Part shown: piece by piece, positions 54,895 to 64,000 of the stretch
Layout: each line of letters begins with the position of its first letter
How positions within the stretch are numbered: position 1 is the stretch's first letter
Assembly (NCBI GenBank): GCA_023213395.1
Contig: CM041465.1
Location: forward strand, 151,969,741-152,033,740
Direction: 5' to 3'
DNA: 64,000 nucleotides
From: Cycas panzhihuaensis
Taxonomy: Eukaryota; Cycadophyta
The notes under the pieces: generated by a model
What the model was told of the DNA's origin: nothing
Databases searched by the model: none
The model's input: only the letters and a program-made list of their open reading frames with translations
Translations under genes and position numbers: made by a program

Positions 54895-57618
54895 TGTTTC
54901 CTAGCTACCAGGAATGGACTTGAGACAGGTCAACTTAGGTAAGCATAGGTATATACTTCTCACTTTTATCCTCGCTTTTGCTTGGTAGAAGTTGTTTAGA
55001 GTATCGTTTGATGCATGTTTGCTTGTCATTTATGTGATCGCATTGCCTTCTCTGCTTAATCACATTGTTTATGCTTGCCGCACACTATTTAGCCTATGAT
55101 GACCCACCATGGGGCACTCCTCAGTGAGTCACGCACCCCATATGGCACTCAACTACCTGCAACACCTCTATAACTCCTTAAACATTGTTGTTGGTAGCGA
55201 TTCACTTGCATCAACACTCTTGTCACCACTTCGAGCCCCCTTCTAGGTGTGATAGGACCTCTCTAAGACTTGTTTCTCTCTTTCGGCCACTTGCCAGCCA
55301 CCTGGGCATGAGCTCCCGGCCTGCCAAGCCTCTACACACCCCTCTGTTTGGATCTAGGCCTTGGTTTTTTCTTTATTTTGGATTTTGGTCGTGCACCACT
55401 ATAAACTAAGAAGTACCACGAAGTTTATTGCGATACTGCGAAGTTTGCCGTGATGCGACTATTTAAATTTATTTTTTTTACCTGCCGTGGCAATTCTCGC
55501 TCTTTTCGGGGAATTGCCACGTGGCACCTTCGATTACTCACCCCCACTGTAACCCTAATCATTTGTTTAGGGTTGGGATGAGTATAAAACCCAAAAACAA
55601 ATTCATTTGTTCCTCTTCTTCACTCATTTTTGCTCTCTACTCCTTCTCTCACTCTGCAAATTTCTCCAGATCTACTCCTCTACTCTAGCTCCTCTTCTAC
55701 AGGTGCATCTACTGTGTCTTAGGCCCTGCTATAGTGGCTCCAGGTTCCCTCTACAGGTCCTCTCTGTGGAAGGAGAATACTCTCAGCACGCCAGCAAGCA
55801 AGCTCTAGGAACTAAGAGCAGCATCCACATTTTGCCTCTCTTTCAGCCCAGGTCTAAAACACCCTCTTAGCACAGGTTTTTCCTATGGTTTTTGGTAGAA
55901 GAAGACTCTTCTCTTCTATCCTACAGGTACCCTTTCATAGTCCCTCAGGTTTTCCTGTGATTTCTTTCCTTTATGAGAAGTTCTTTGGTCAATTTTTACT
56001 CCTCTCTTTTCACTCCAGAGGAGCTTGTCTTTTTGCTTCCTGTCCTCCACTGTTTCTTCCTCTCTTTTCCTATAAGCCTACTCTAGATTGGCTGTGTAAG
56101 AGGGTTTCATAAGGTTGGGCGAAGGGAGAAAGATGGGATCCATCCCCTTGTTGGCCTTCTCCCTATGGGTTTACCCTTCCCTTCCTTCCTCTTCCGCTTC
56201 ATCCCTTCCTCTGGAGTTGGGTTAGGGATAGCAAGAGGCTTATCTCAGTTCTGAAATCAGCATTGGTAGCTCTCACCACACTGGTTTCAGACCTACATCT
56301 TCAGGTTTTAGGTGTCACATAAGCCCCAAAACTTATCCCAGTTCAGTTTGGATCTTCAGTTTGCCCCGGCGTGACGATTTGCTATCTGTAGCACCTTATC
56401 CCTTGGGTCTACTCATGCACCATCTCGTTGGTTTATTGCCTCTTCTACTTGTTGTCCGGAATAGCCATCACACTCTTGTCTTTTCCCATTGAGGCTACAT
56501 GGAGGCATTTACGAGCAGGTTGGCCATTCCGAGGCTAACCTTCCTATCTTAGTTATTGCTCGGTGCTGCCTAAATCTGAGATTTGTTCAGTGGTTTTTGG
56601 AGTAGAGTGTATTACTTTTTAGCTTGATTTATCAGCTATCTCTTACACTTATATATATATTAGATGTACTTGGCAGCCCCCTTCTCTGGAAGGGAGAAAC
56701 CTTTTCTTATGATTGACAGGTTCGTGGCAGCAAAAGCATGGAGGAAGTGGACTTCTTTGATAGGTAAGCCCTTCGCTAGTGGTGCTTTCAGTTTCTTCCT
56801 TTTCTCTTTTTCTTGCTATTTTGCTTTCACATATCAGGGAAGGTAAGGTAGCCCCTCGTCCATTCTGGAAACCATTGCCAACTAGCCCCACACCCGCATG
56901 GCAAGTTCGATCGGACAAGTGCGAAAGGAGCAGAAGGACGCGACGTTTTAGCCACGCTTCACTCCCAAGTACACCTCCTCCTTTTCTTGTCTCTTTTTGT
57001 ACTTTTGACATTTATTTGTAAACTTTGTATACTAAGTCATAAAAGAAATAAAAAGGGAAACGAATGCATCTCTTGCATCCATAAGCTTTTCTTTCTTTTT
57101 TCGTAATCGTTTACTTTGCATGTAGATAGGACTTAGACATGTATCGCGTACCCTTAAGCCCCATCTCATCCATATATAATACGATTTGTCCCTTAGTTTT
57201 GCTTTTGATACTTCATGTGCTCTTGCTTGACATACTACATAATAACTTAATCCTAGCCTACACCCTTCTCCCACTTGAGCTAGGTCATCACATATCACAC
57301 GCACCTACTTGCATATTGCCTTCTCCCTCCTATGAGAAGACGCAACCTTCTAGAGTCCCCCCTCCTCTTCCTGGCCATCCAAGAGGTAGGTGGGCCTCCT
57401 CCTTTGGGGTGACCCAAGGCCTCGCCTTGTGTCCTCTTTCTGAAGATTACCCTAAGGTAATTGGGCACCATTCGTGGGTCCCAAATCCACGCTCTGGTAC
57501 ACAGACACCCTACGTGGTGTTCTTTCTTGCCATTAGGATCCCATCCATAACCTGACCACTACCATTGATTGTCTATTTCCTTCTAAGCATAGAAGACCAT
57601 ACTGTAGACATGATTCTA
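54895..57618 (+). repeat. Gyp-B 3' LTR (2724 bp)
   Basis: Starts TGTTTCCTAGCTACCAGG, ends GATTCTA before GTAAA (the 5' copy ends GATTCA). TATA box TATAAAAC at 55583-55590, motif cluster at 55394-55462, and an intact G-box CACGTG at 55518-55523 that is CATGTG in the 5' copy. Confidence 0.93.
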
Positions 57619-57623
57619 GTAAA
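57619..57623. other. Gyp-B target duplication, right copy (GTAAA)
   Basis: Exact repeat of 27033-27037. Taking out one copy together with Gyp-B joins the two halves of Gyp-C RT at the expected motif spacing. Confidence 0.9.
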
Positions 57624-58260
57624 TAACAAATAGATTATCTAGGTCATATTATTTCCAAAAATGGACTTAGAGCTAACCCAGAAAAAATCAAATCCATAAC
57701 AGAATGGCCTGTCCCATGCATAATCAAAATGTTGAGGGGTTTTCTAGGACTTACTGGATATTATCAAAGATTTGACAAAGTCTATGTGCATACCACCACT
57801 TACCTCACTAATTTGCTCAAAAAACATTCATTTGTATGGAATGACTTAGCACAATCATGTTTTGAACATCTTAAAGTAATTATGACCACCCTACCTTTAT
57901 TAATGATTCTAGACTTTTTGAATACTTTCACCATAGAATGTGATGCTTCAGGAATTGGTATTAGAGTTATTTTAATATAAGAAGATAAACCTATTACTTA
58001 TGAAAGTCGATGATTAAACGAGAGAGAAATGCTCAAAACTATTTATGACAAAGAAATATTAGTTATTACGCATGCTCTATATAAATAACAACAATATCTA
58101 TTGGGAAGCAAATTTCTAGTAAAGACTGACCATAATAGCTTATAATATTTTTTAAAATAATAAGAATTATCAACTAAACAATAGAAATGGGTTATTAAAT
58201 TACAAACTTATGATTTTAAAATATGGTACAAAAAAAGAAAAAACAAATTTCATAGCTGAC
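57624..58260 (+). pseudogene. Gyp-C RT end and RNase H
   Basis: Continues Gyp-C after the insertion: YLGHIISKNGLRANPEKIKS (57635-57697), MLRGFLGLTGYYQRF (57729-57773), FTIECDASGIGI (57927-57962, catalytic Asp intact), KEILVITHALY (58048-58080) and VKTDHNSL (58120-58143, Asp). The final part includes FIADALSYRDK near 58250 in another frame. Stops and frameshifts are present. Unlike Gyp-A and Gyp-B, the DAS motif is kept, as expected for a chromovirus that lacks a second RNase H. Confidence 0.86.
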
Positions 58261-58439
58261 GCCTTATCATATCGAGATAAAGGAATTCATCTTCAAGTTA
58301 TTACTATGGTTAACCTAGGATGGTTAGATAATACAAGAGTAGAATATGCTAAGGAACTAGATATAAGTCAATTAATTAATAAAGTTAAAAAAGAAGCCCA
58401 TGAAACATTTGAATGGAAAAATGATATTTTATAGTACAA

Positions 58440-59490
58440 AGGTCAAATTTATCTAGGAGAGAAAATAAAAGTTAAACAAAAAATTTTAAAAGAAGGGCAT
58501 ATGGTACCTATGGCAGGTCATATAGGATTTTATAAAACTTATCGTTAAATAAGGCAATCACTCTTTTAGAAGGGAATGAAAAGCAAAATCCAGAAATGTA
58601 TAAATAAATGTGAAACCTATAAAACTACAAAATATAAAAACATCCTTCCATGAGGATTATTACAACCATTACCAATCCCACATGTAAAATAGGAAAGTGT
58701 AAGCATGGATTTTATAACAGGATTATTGAAATCTAATAATAAGAATTGTATTTATATGATAGTTGACTAGTTGACTAAGTATGCTCATTTTATGACTATA
58801 TAAAGTGAATAGAAGGCCCATCTAATTACATTATTATTTATGAAAGAAATTTATAAACCCCACAAATTACCAAAAATTATTATTAACAACTGAGATCCAA
58901 AATTCCAAAGTAATTTCTAGCAATAATTATTTAAATAATTAAGTACTACTTTAAATATGATCACAAGTTACCATCCCCAAATAGATGGTCAAACGGAAAT
59001 TGTTAATAAATGTCTAGAAAATTAGCTTTGAAGCTTTGTTTCAGATAAACCAAGTAATTGGGTTAAATGGTTACATTTGGTCGAAGGATATTATAACCAA
59101 ACTTATCACATGTATATTAAAATAACTCCTCTTTTAAGCCTATACAGAAATGAACCTACATCTTTAAAAGATTAGGCAAATACAAACTCATGTATTCTAG
59201 CAATTAATACCTATTTACAAGAATTAAAAGATATAATTACATTATTAAAATAGCATCTTTTTAATGCTCAAAATAGAATTAGACAACAAGCTAATCAACA
59301 TCATACTAAACAAAAATTTTTAGAACGAGATTGGGTTTATTTACACTTATAACCTTACAAACAAATATCTTTAAAAAATTTTAAAAAAGAAAAACTCAAT
59401 CAATAATTCCATGACCCTTATTATATAAAGAAGTAAGCAGGAGAAGTTGCTTATTCCCTTGACTTACCTACTAATTCTTGTATTCATAAT
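58440..59490 (+). pseudogene. Gyp-C integrase
   Basis: HHCC zinc region with MAGHIGFYKTYR and KCINKCETYKTTK (58515-58630). The core shows SVSMDFITGLLKSNNK (58698-58745), IINN*DPKFQSNF (second Asp kept, 58885-58920) and SYHPQIDGQTEIVNKCLEN (Glu, 58965-59020). The C-terminal region RDWVYLHL*PYKQISLKNFKK (59330-59390) and AYSLDLPTNSCIHN follow. SMDFITGLP is characteristic of plant chromovirus integrases. Many stops. Confidence 0.86.
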
Positions 59491-59549
59491 ATTTTATGTT
59501 TCTTATTTAGAGTAGAAATTAGGTTCTAGAAAAGTAGTATAGATTGAAC

Positions 59550-59765
59550 CTCTAGTATTAAATGAAGAAGGAATGCTTCTATTAGTTCCTAAATCTATTT
59601 TAAAGACAAGGAATCATCACCTATGGTCTAGAACCATTCACGAATTCCTTATTAAATGGAAACAACTTCCAACAAAAGAGCCTCTTGGGAACTTACATAT
59701 ATTATTAACAAATATCCTTATTTATGAGATCAGAGTTCTAATGATTTGAGGGCAAAGCATTCTTA
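59550..59765 (+). pseudogene. Gyp-C chromodomain
   Basis: After integrase the frame reads PLVLNEEGMLLLVPKSILKT, RNHHLWSRTIHEFLIKWKQL, PTKEPLG, and in a shifted frame WELTYIINKYPYL. It matches the chromodomain pattern 'ILe.R...lr.r....yLVKWk.lp.e.atWE' at the integrase end of chromoviruses, where it may guide insertion to certain chromatin. Trp is still readable in the shifted frame. A frameshift near 59685 and stops inactivate it. Confidence 0.78.
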
Positions 59766-59778
59766 AGTGAGGAGAGCT

Positions 59779-60007
59779 TATAATGAGCCTAATTAGGCAT
59801 ATTTGAATAAAGTATAAATAGTCATAACCCTTCATTTAATACTAATATAAATACTCATCATATTAGAATATTCATCATCAAGATATTCTTTCAATCAATC
59901 AATCAATCAATCAATTAATCTATCTATCTATATATCTATATGTGTGTGTGGATCTATTTTTATAAGAAATCCTCTTTGATTAGAGAGTGACTGCTTAGGC
60001 TACTACA
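59779..60007 (+). repeat. Gyp-C 3' LTR (229 bp)
   Basis: Matches 23016-23206 with a start of TATAATGAGCC in place of TGTAATGAGCC. The extra length is simple sequence, CAAT and CTAT repeats plus a TG run at 59892-59952. It ends CTACTACA and is followed by TAACT. Confidence 0.8.
59892..59952 (+). repeat. CAAT/CTAT/TG simple repeats within the Gyp-C 3' LTR
   Basis: About five CAAT units, then CTAT units and a short TG run, where the 5' LTR has only a short TAAATATATATATC-like stretch. Confidence 0.85.
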
Positions 60008-60470
60008 TAACTATTAATGGTTGGTAAAACTCTTGTGAAGGTACCTTTTATTAATAAGAGGTAGGCATTAATATTAATTATTAAAAGGTATACGTAGGCC
60101 GCTTGGGGCCACTAATGAAAACAATGGTTGAATGCCTCTCCAATAAGATTTATGGATTAAATGGACATTTTTCTTATTTAAGGCCTTATGGATGAAAAAG
60201 AAGCTAGTTCTAAATGTGAAATTATTGTCACCCATTTGGTGTTATATTTTGGTTCCCACTTTTATGTCTATTTGTTCTCTTTTTATGTTTTATATTTCTA
60301 TTTTCTGTTCATGTGTAAAGAAGTCCTGAAAGGACCATATCACCTTAATATATAATAATAGTTCATTGACTCAATTAAACTTACTAAAGTTTAGAAAAAG
60401 TAAAAAATAAAATATGATAAAGTTGATATTATACAAGTTGTTTCACTAGAATAAAGGTTATATAATCTTA
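60008..60470. other. Spacer between Gyp-C and Gyp-D
   Basis: AT-rich DNA with no recognised gene. The left part is the right flank of Gyp-C; it may include the start of Gyp-D, whose LTR was not found. Confidence 0.4.
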
Positions 60471-61110
60471 AGTTTAAAGATTTCTCTAGAGATGAGGACT
60501 TCTCACTTGATTTACAATCCATTAATATCGATTTAAGAGTTTTTATTAGGACTTTTATTAAAGTAGATAAAAGAATTATTGCTACGACATATACCATAGA
60601 TGACATTACACTCACCCAACTTATAATAAATAAATTACTAAAAACTCTTGTTAAAATTAGGACTCTTCTAATGAAGCATTTCCATTATATATCAATAATT
60701 TTCAACCTAAAATTTAAAATGTTTGTTGTCATAAGCCTAATAATTTAGATGATGTGATCAACCTAATGTAATAAATTGAGTCTAGGAACCAAACCCTTCA
60801 AAGAAGTTTTAGTATTACACCTTGTTGACCCGAGTATAGGCTAGCTAGACTAAGTAGTCAAGGATTTCAGACCTAATGAAACATAAATCTAAGTGTATAT
60901 AGAAAAACTACTGAAACTTAGAAGGTTAGAGAGATCAAGAGAGCTAAAGAGAAGATGTTTGGTATATGCCACACTTATAATAAACCTTGGGTAAAGGGGT
61001 ATAGTTATATAAAAAGGAAGTTATATAGTGCAAAAGTAGACATCAAAAATGAGGAGGAAGCAGAGTACTAATAAGACCTAGAGGAGAAGTAAGCTAAGGA
61101 AAGAATTAGC
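60471..61110 (+). pseudogene. Gyp-D gag end with worn zinc knuckle
   Basis: CHTYNKPWVKGYSY at 60967-61008 followed by KRKLYSA matches the plant chromovirus knuckle 'C..C..PW..GH.C..kkL', with two Cys and the His changed to Tyr. All three are G-to-A or C-to-T changes. An acidic run (KNEEEAEY) and then protease follow. Upstream the capsid is hardly recognisable. Confidence 0.65.
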
Positions 61111-61122
61111 CCATATGAGAAA

Positions 61123-61460
61123 GTGGATGATGGCCAACCTAAGGTTTCCCTATCAACTATATTAGGAATCACACCTTGCAATATGGTTAGGCTCTTTGGA
61201 TACCTTAAAAAGGAAAAGGTAATAATCCTTGTTGATCTAGGTAAAAACCATAATTTAATTAATATACAAAAGGCAAAATGCTTAGGATTATACATGGAGA
61301 AGAAAGAGTCTTATATCTCACTCTTAGGGAATTAAGTCTTATCATGCCAAGGTGAGATAAAATACAAATGACTACATATTGGCAATTACAAGTTTTCAGT
61401 AGATTATAATACATTTGATATTAAAGGATTTGACATAGTTTCATGAGTTAAACAATTGAG
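61123..61460 (+). pseudogene. Gyp-D protease
   Basis: Frame 61123-61335: PKVSLSTILGITPCNMVRLF, then GYLKKEKVIILVDLGKNHNL, where the active DSGS is DLGK with the Asp kept. After a stop the frame continues YKFSVDYNTFDIKGFDIV, the usual end before LG. It resembles the Gyp-C protease (LINSRSTHNFID) and leads to RT through about 250 bp. Confidence 0.78.
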
Positions 61461-61689
61461 GACACTAAGGACCTATGCCTAAATCTTGATAAAAATTTTA
61501 TCAAATTTAAATTAGATGGAGGAAAATTCCAACTAAATAGAATCAATACCCCAAAGTCAAAGGTTATATCTGTAGAAAAAATATTATGCAAGGTACATGT
61601 GGGATTTATTGTAGTCTTATTTTCTATGCAAGAAGAGGAATATAAAGATAAATTACTACTAGAGCAAAAATATGAAATAGATGAGCTTG

Positions 61690-62470
61690 TAAATTGTTAT
61701 CAAGATGTTTTCTAAGAATTTCCAAGAACTCCACCCCCTAGTCAAAACATGGAGCATGTTATTATATTAAAACCAGGGAAGGGGCCTACTATTATTTTCC
61801 TATATTAGTTTATATATAAACAAAATATAAATATTGAGAGTCTTACATAAAAATTTATGGATTTTAGTGTCATTACACCAAGAAAAAACCCTTATATAAC
61901 TCTAGTTATCTTAAGTAAGAAGAAGGATGGATCTTTTTTAATATGCATTGAATATAAGGCCCTAAATAGGATAATACTAAAAAATAAATATCCTACTCTA
62001 CATATGGATAATATTACAAATGAGCTACATAGAATAAGGTATTTTAGTAAGATTGATCTATGCTCAAGGTACAAGCAGATACCAATCAAATCTTAGGATA
62101 TAAAAAAGATAACCTTCCAAATGCACTAAGGGCTATACAAATTTAAATAATGCCATTTAGGCTAACTAATACCCTAAAAACATTGTAAGTGAATATAAAT
62201 AATGCATTTTCATCCTTTTTAAGGGTATTTATTATGGTCTTCTTTGATGATATTCTTACCTATAGTAAAACATGGCAAGAGCATATGGTTTACATCTAAT
62301 TAATATTATAGGTTCTTCAGGATAATTAATTTTTTTCTAAGAAATCAAAATGTTGTTTTAGAAGAAAGACCCTTGAATACCTCAATCATATCATTTCAGA
62401 AGATGGAATTAGAATTAATCCAATAAAAGTTCAAGATACCCTCCACTAGCCTATATTAAATAATGTATTA
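61690..62470 (+). pseudogene. Gyp-D reverse transcriptase
   Basis: YQDVF*EFPRTPPPSQNMEH (61700-61757), SVITPRKNPYITLVILSKKK, DGSFLICIEYKALNRIILKN (61926-61985), ISKIDLCSRYKQIPI-like motif A (62050-62093), and a frame giving FIMVFFDDILTYSK (62230-62270, with the FFDD pair intact), then EYLNHIISEDGIRINPIKV (62375-62430). Stops and two or more frameshifts. The Asp pair is preserved, unlike Gyp-C. Confidence 0.85.
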
Positions 62471-63010
62471 AAACTTAGAGGGTTTTTAAGAATCACCAGA
62501 TATTGTCAAAAATTTATTAGAGGGCATGCTAATATAGCTAGGCCCTTAACTGATCTCACCAAAAGCGATAACTTTAGTTAGGATAAGGATTCTTGCTTGA
62601 GTTTTAAAAAGTTAAAAGAGGTTATAACTACAAACCCAGTCTTAAATATACCAAATTTTACCCAGCCATTCATAGTCAAATACGATGCATCCTACACAGG
62701 GGTAGGTGTAACTCTATTATAGAATAACCACCCCATTATATATGAAAGTTAAAAGCTAAATTTATGAGAAAGAGCTTAGAGAACTTATGATAAAGAGATG
62801 TTGGTTGTCCTATATAACCTAGTAAAATAGAGTCAATACTTATTGGGAATAAAATTTATCGTTAGGATTGACTACCATAGCTTAAAATATTTTCTAACAT
62901 AACAAAATTTATTTGAGTAATAAAGGTGGGTTAACAAAATCTAAGATTATGACTTTGTTATATTATATAAGAAATGAAATGAGAATATCATAGCTAATGC
63001 ATTATTAAGG
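62471..63010 (+). pseudogene. Gyp-D RNase H
   Basis: LRGFLRITRYCQKFIRGHAN (62478-62535), FTQPFIVKYDASYTGVGVTL (62657-62716) with the catalytic DAS kept, YDKEMLVVLYNLVK (62790-62830) and a worn 'TDh.sLkyf' (RIDYHSLKYFLT, 62860-62900), then DALLRK-like LLRKFKD near 63005. Several stops, frame otherwise continuous. Confidence 0.82.
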
Positions 63011-63109
63011 AAGTTCAAGGATGCTAACTACTCAATCATCATAGTAGTTATACCTACCTAGCTCAAAGAGTTATATAAGGAATATTCACAAGATATAAAG
63101 GAAAAAGAA

Positions 63110-64000
63110 ATCATGGAAAAACACCCTAAATAACTAGTAGAGACTACTTGGACAAAGAAGGGAAGCACCTTGCCTTATAAAAATAGAATCTACTTATCCC
63201 AAGGGTCACAGTTTAAAGAATTATCCCTTAAGCAACATCATGATTCACCCATAGTTGAACATTCAAGGTTCCTCAAAACCTATGAAAGGATAAAATGGTC
63301 ATTCTATTATAGAGGAATAAAGGTTGATGTAAAAAGATTTATCTTCAAATGTGAGACCTATTAGAGACAAAAGACAAAGTCAGTTTAGGCTCCAAGGTTA
63401 CTACAACCCTTAAAATAATCTAAATAAATATGGTAGGAAATATCTATGGATTTTATAACTGGACTTCTAAAATTAGGAACCAAGGATGCCCTATTTGTAG
63501 TAGTGGATCATCTAAGTGTACGCATTCCATCCTCATCTATTCATCATATAAGGCATCTCAGATAGTTGAAGTATTTATGGATAAGATCTATAAGTTACAT
63601 AGATTTCTTGAAAAAAAAGGTAACAACAGAGATCCAAAATTCAAAAGCTATTTTTGGAAGGACTTATTTAAATTAGCAAGAACCTAACTTATTGTGAGTA
63701 CAACACACCAACCCCAAATATATAGATAAACCAAAGTGGTCAACAAATGCTTAGAGACATACTTATTATCCTAATTTTGAGATAACCACTCTAAACAAGT
63801 GAAATGGATCCACCTAACTAAATATTGGTATAATAGTAATTGACAGTCCTCCATTAGGATAGCACCTTTTATGACATTATATGGTTATCTACGTCCTACA
63901 CTAGTGGATTATATTTGAGGGATAATAAAAACTCTTATAATAGAGGAATTAATAACACAATCTAAAAAAAATTTAGAAGAACTCAAACAAAATTAAAATT
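63110..64000 (+). pseudogene. Gyp-D integrase (partial)
   Basis: LKQHHDSPIVEHSRFLKTYE (63218-63280) with the His pair, FIFKCETY*RQ (63340-63375; second Cys is Tyr), then EISMDFITGLLKLGTKDALF (63438-63500), DPKFKSYFWKDLFKL (second Asp, 63630-63675) and KVVNKCLETYLL (63735-63770), where the catalytic Glu before VVNK is Lys. The gene leaves the window at 64000. Confidence 0.83.

Larger units (their letters stand above)
27038..57618 (+). mobile_element. Gyp-B: large Ty3/gypsy element with antisense PMD gene
   Basis: LTRs at 27038-29750 and 54895-57618 with GTAAA on both sides. Without the nested Gyp-I it is about 16.8 kb. Order on the plus strand: LTR, PBS, gag, protease, RT, RNase H, integrase (split by Gyp-I), then on the minus strand a PMD-like gene, then on the plus strand a second RNase H, polypurine tract and LTR. 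It is the same family as Gyp-A and Gyp-I. The large size, the extra antisense gene and the second RNase H fit Tat-lineage elements, for which such extras have been described (established knowledge, lineage by inference). Confidence 0.93.
60471..64000 (+). mobile_element. Gyp-D: eroded Ty3/gypsy element, running off the right edge
   Basis: Order on the plus strand: gag end with zinc knuckle, protease, RT, RNase H, integrase. The domain order and SMDFITGLLK place it near chromoviruses, like Gyp-C, but the sequence differs, so it is a separate family or an old split. No LTR or primer site was recognised. The left boundary is approximate. Frames break every 50-90 codons. Confidence 0.85.

Overview
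The window is plant nuclear DNA made almost entirely of LTR retrotransposons. No host gene looks intact, and I see no rRNA, tRNA or CRISPR array. A plant origin is supported by initiator-Met-type primer binding sites on Ty1/copia elements, a chromodomain Ty3/gypsy element, large Ty3/gypsy elements with a Tat/Athila-like layout, a plant mobile domain (PMD) gene inside those elements, and a plant-type CCCH zinc-finger gene fragment. The stacked insertions suggest a large, repeat-rich genome. The species cannot be told from the sequence.

Layout: (1) 1-9105, minus strand: 'Gyp-A', the 5' part of a large Ty3/gypsy element (LTR, PBS, gag, protease, RT, RNase H, integrase) that runs off the left edge. 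(2) 9106-11141: AT-rich DNA with a possible eroded LTR. (3) 11142-18431, minus strand: 'Cop-1', a complete Ty1/copia element with both LTRs, PBS, PPT and a perfect 5-bp target duplication. It carries an antisense piece of a CCCH zinc-finger gene with what looks like that gene's own promoter. (4) 18864-22320, plus strand: 'Cop-2', an eroded copia element. (5) 23016-60007, plus strand: 'Gyp-C', an old chromodomain Ty3/gypsy element (about 6.4 kb without its insert). Its RT gene is split by (6) 'Gyp-B', 27038-57618, plus strand, with 2.7-kb LTRs and target duplication GTAAA. Gyp-B's integrase gene is split in turn by (7) 'Gyp-I', 36339-50110, minus strand, with 2.6-kb LTRs. (8) about 60400-64000, plus strand: 'Gyp-D', another eroded Ty3/gypsy element that runs off the right edge.

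The most interesting system is the Gyp-A/B/I family. Between integrase and the 3' LTR, Gyp-B and Gyp-I both carry a long antisense gene encoding a PMD-like protein with an acidic/low-complexity middle and a coiled-coil, basic C-terminus. Both copies have an intron-like interval at the same place (112 and about 113 bp). A second RNase H reading frame in the sense direction follows, just before the polypurine tract. The pol-encoded RNase H of the family has Ser where the first catalytic Asp is expected, so the downstream RNase H may have taken over. Gyp-I has lost RT, RNase H and integrase but keeps gag, protease, the antisense gene and the extra RNase H, as expected of a derivative moved in trans. 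A short-motif cluster occurs both in the LTRs and just upstream of the antisense gene, which suggests shared regulation.

Most reading frames carry in-frame stops and Cys-to-Tyr or Asp-to-Asn changes that fit C-to-T decay of methylated DNA. Relative age by nesting is Gyp-C, then Gyp-B, then Gyp-I.
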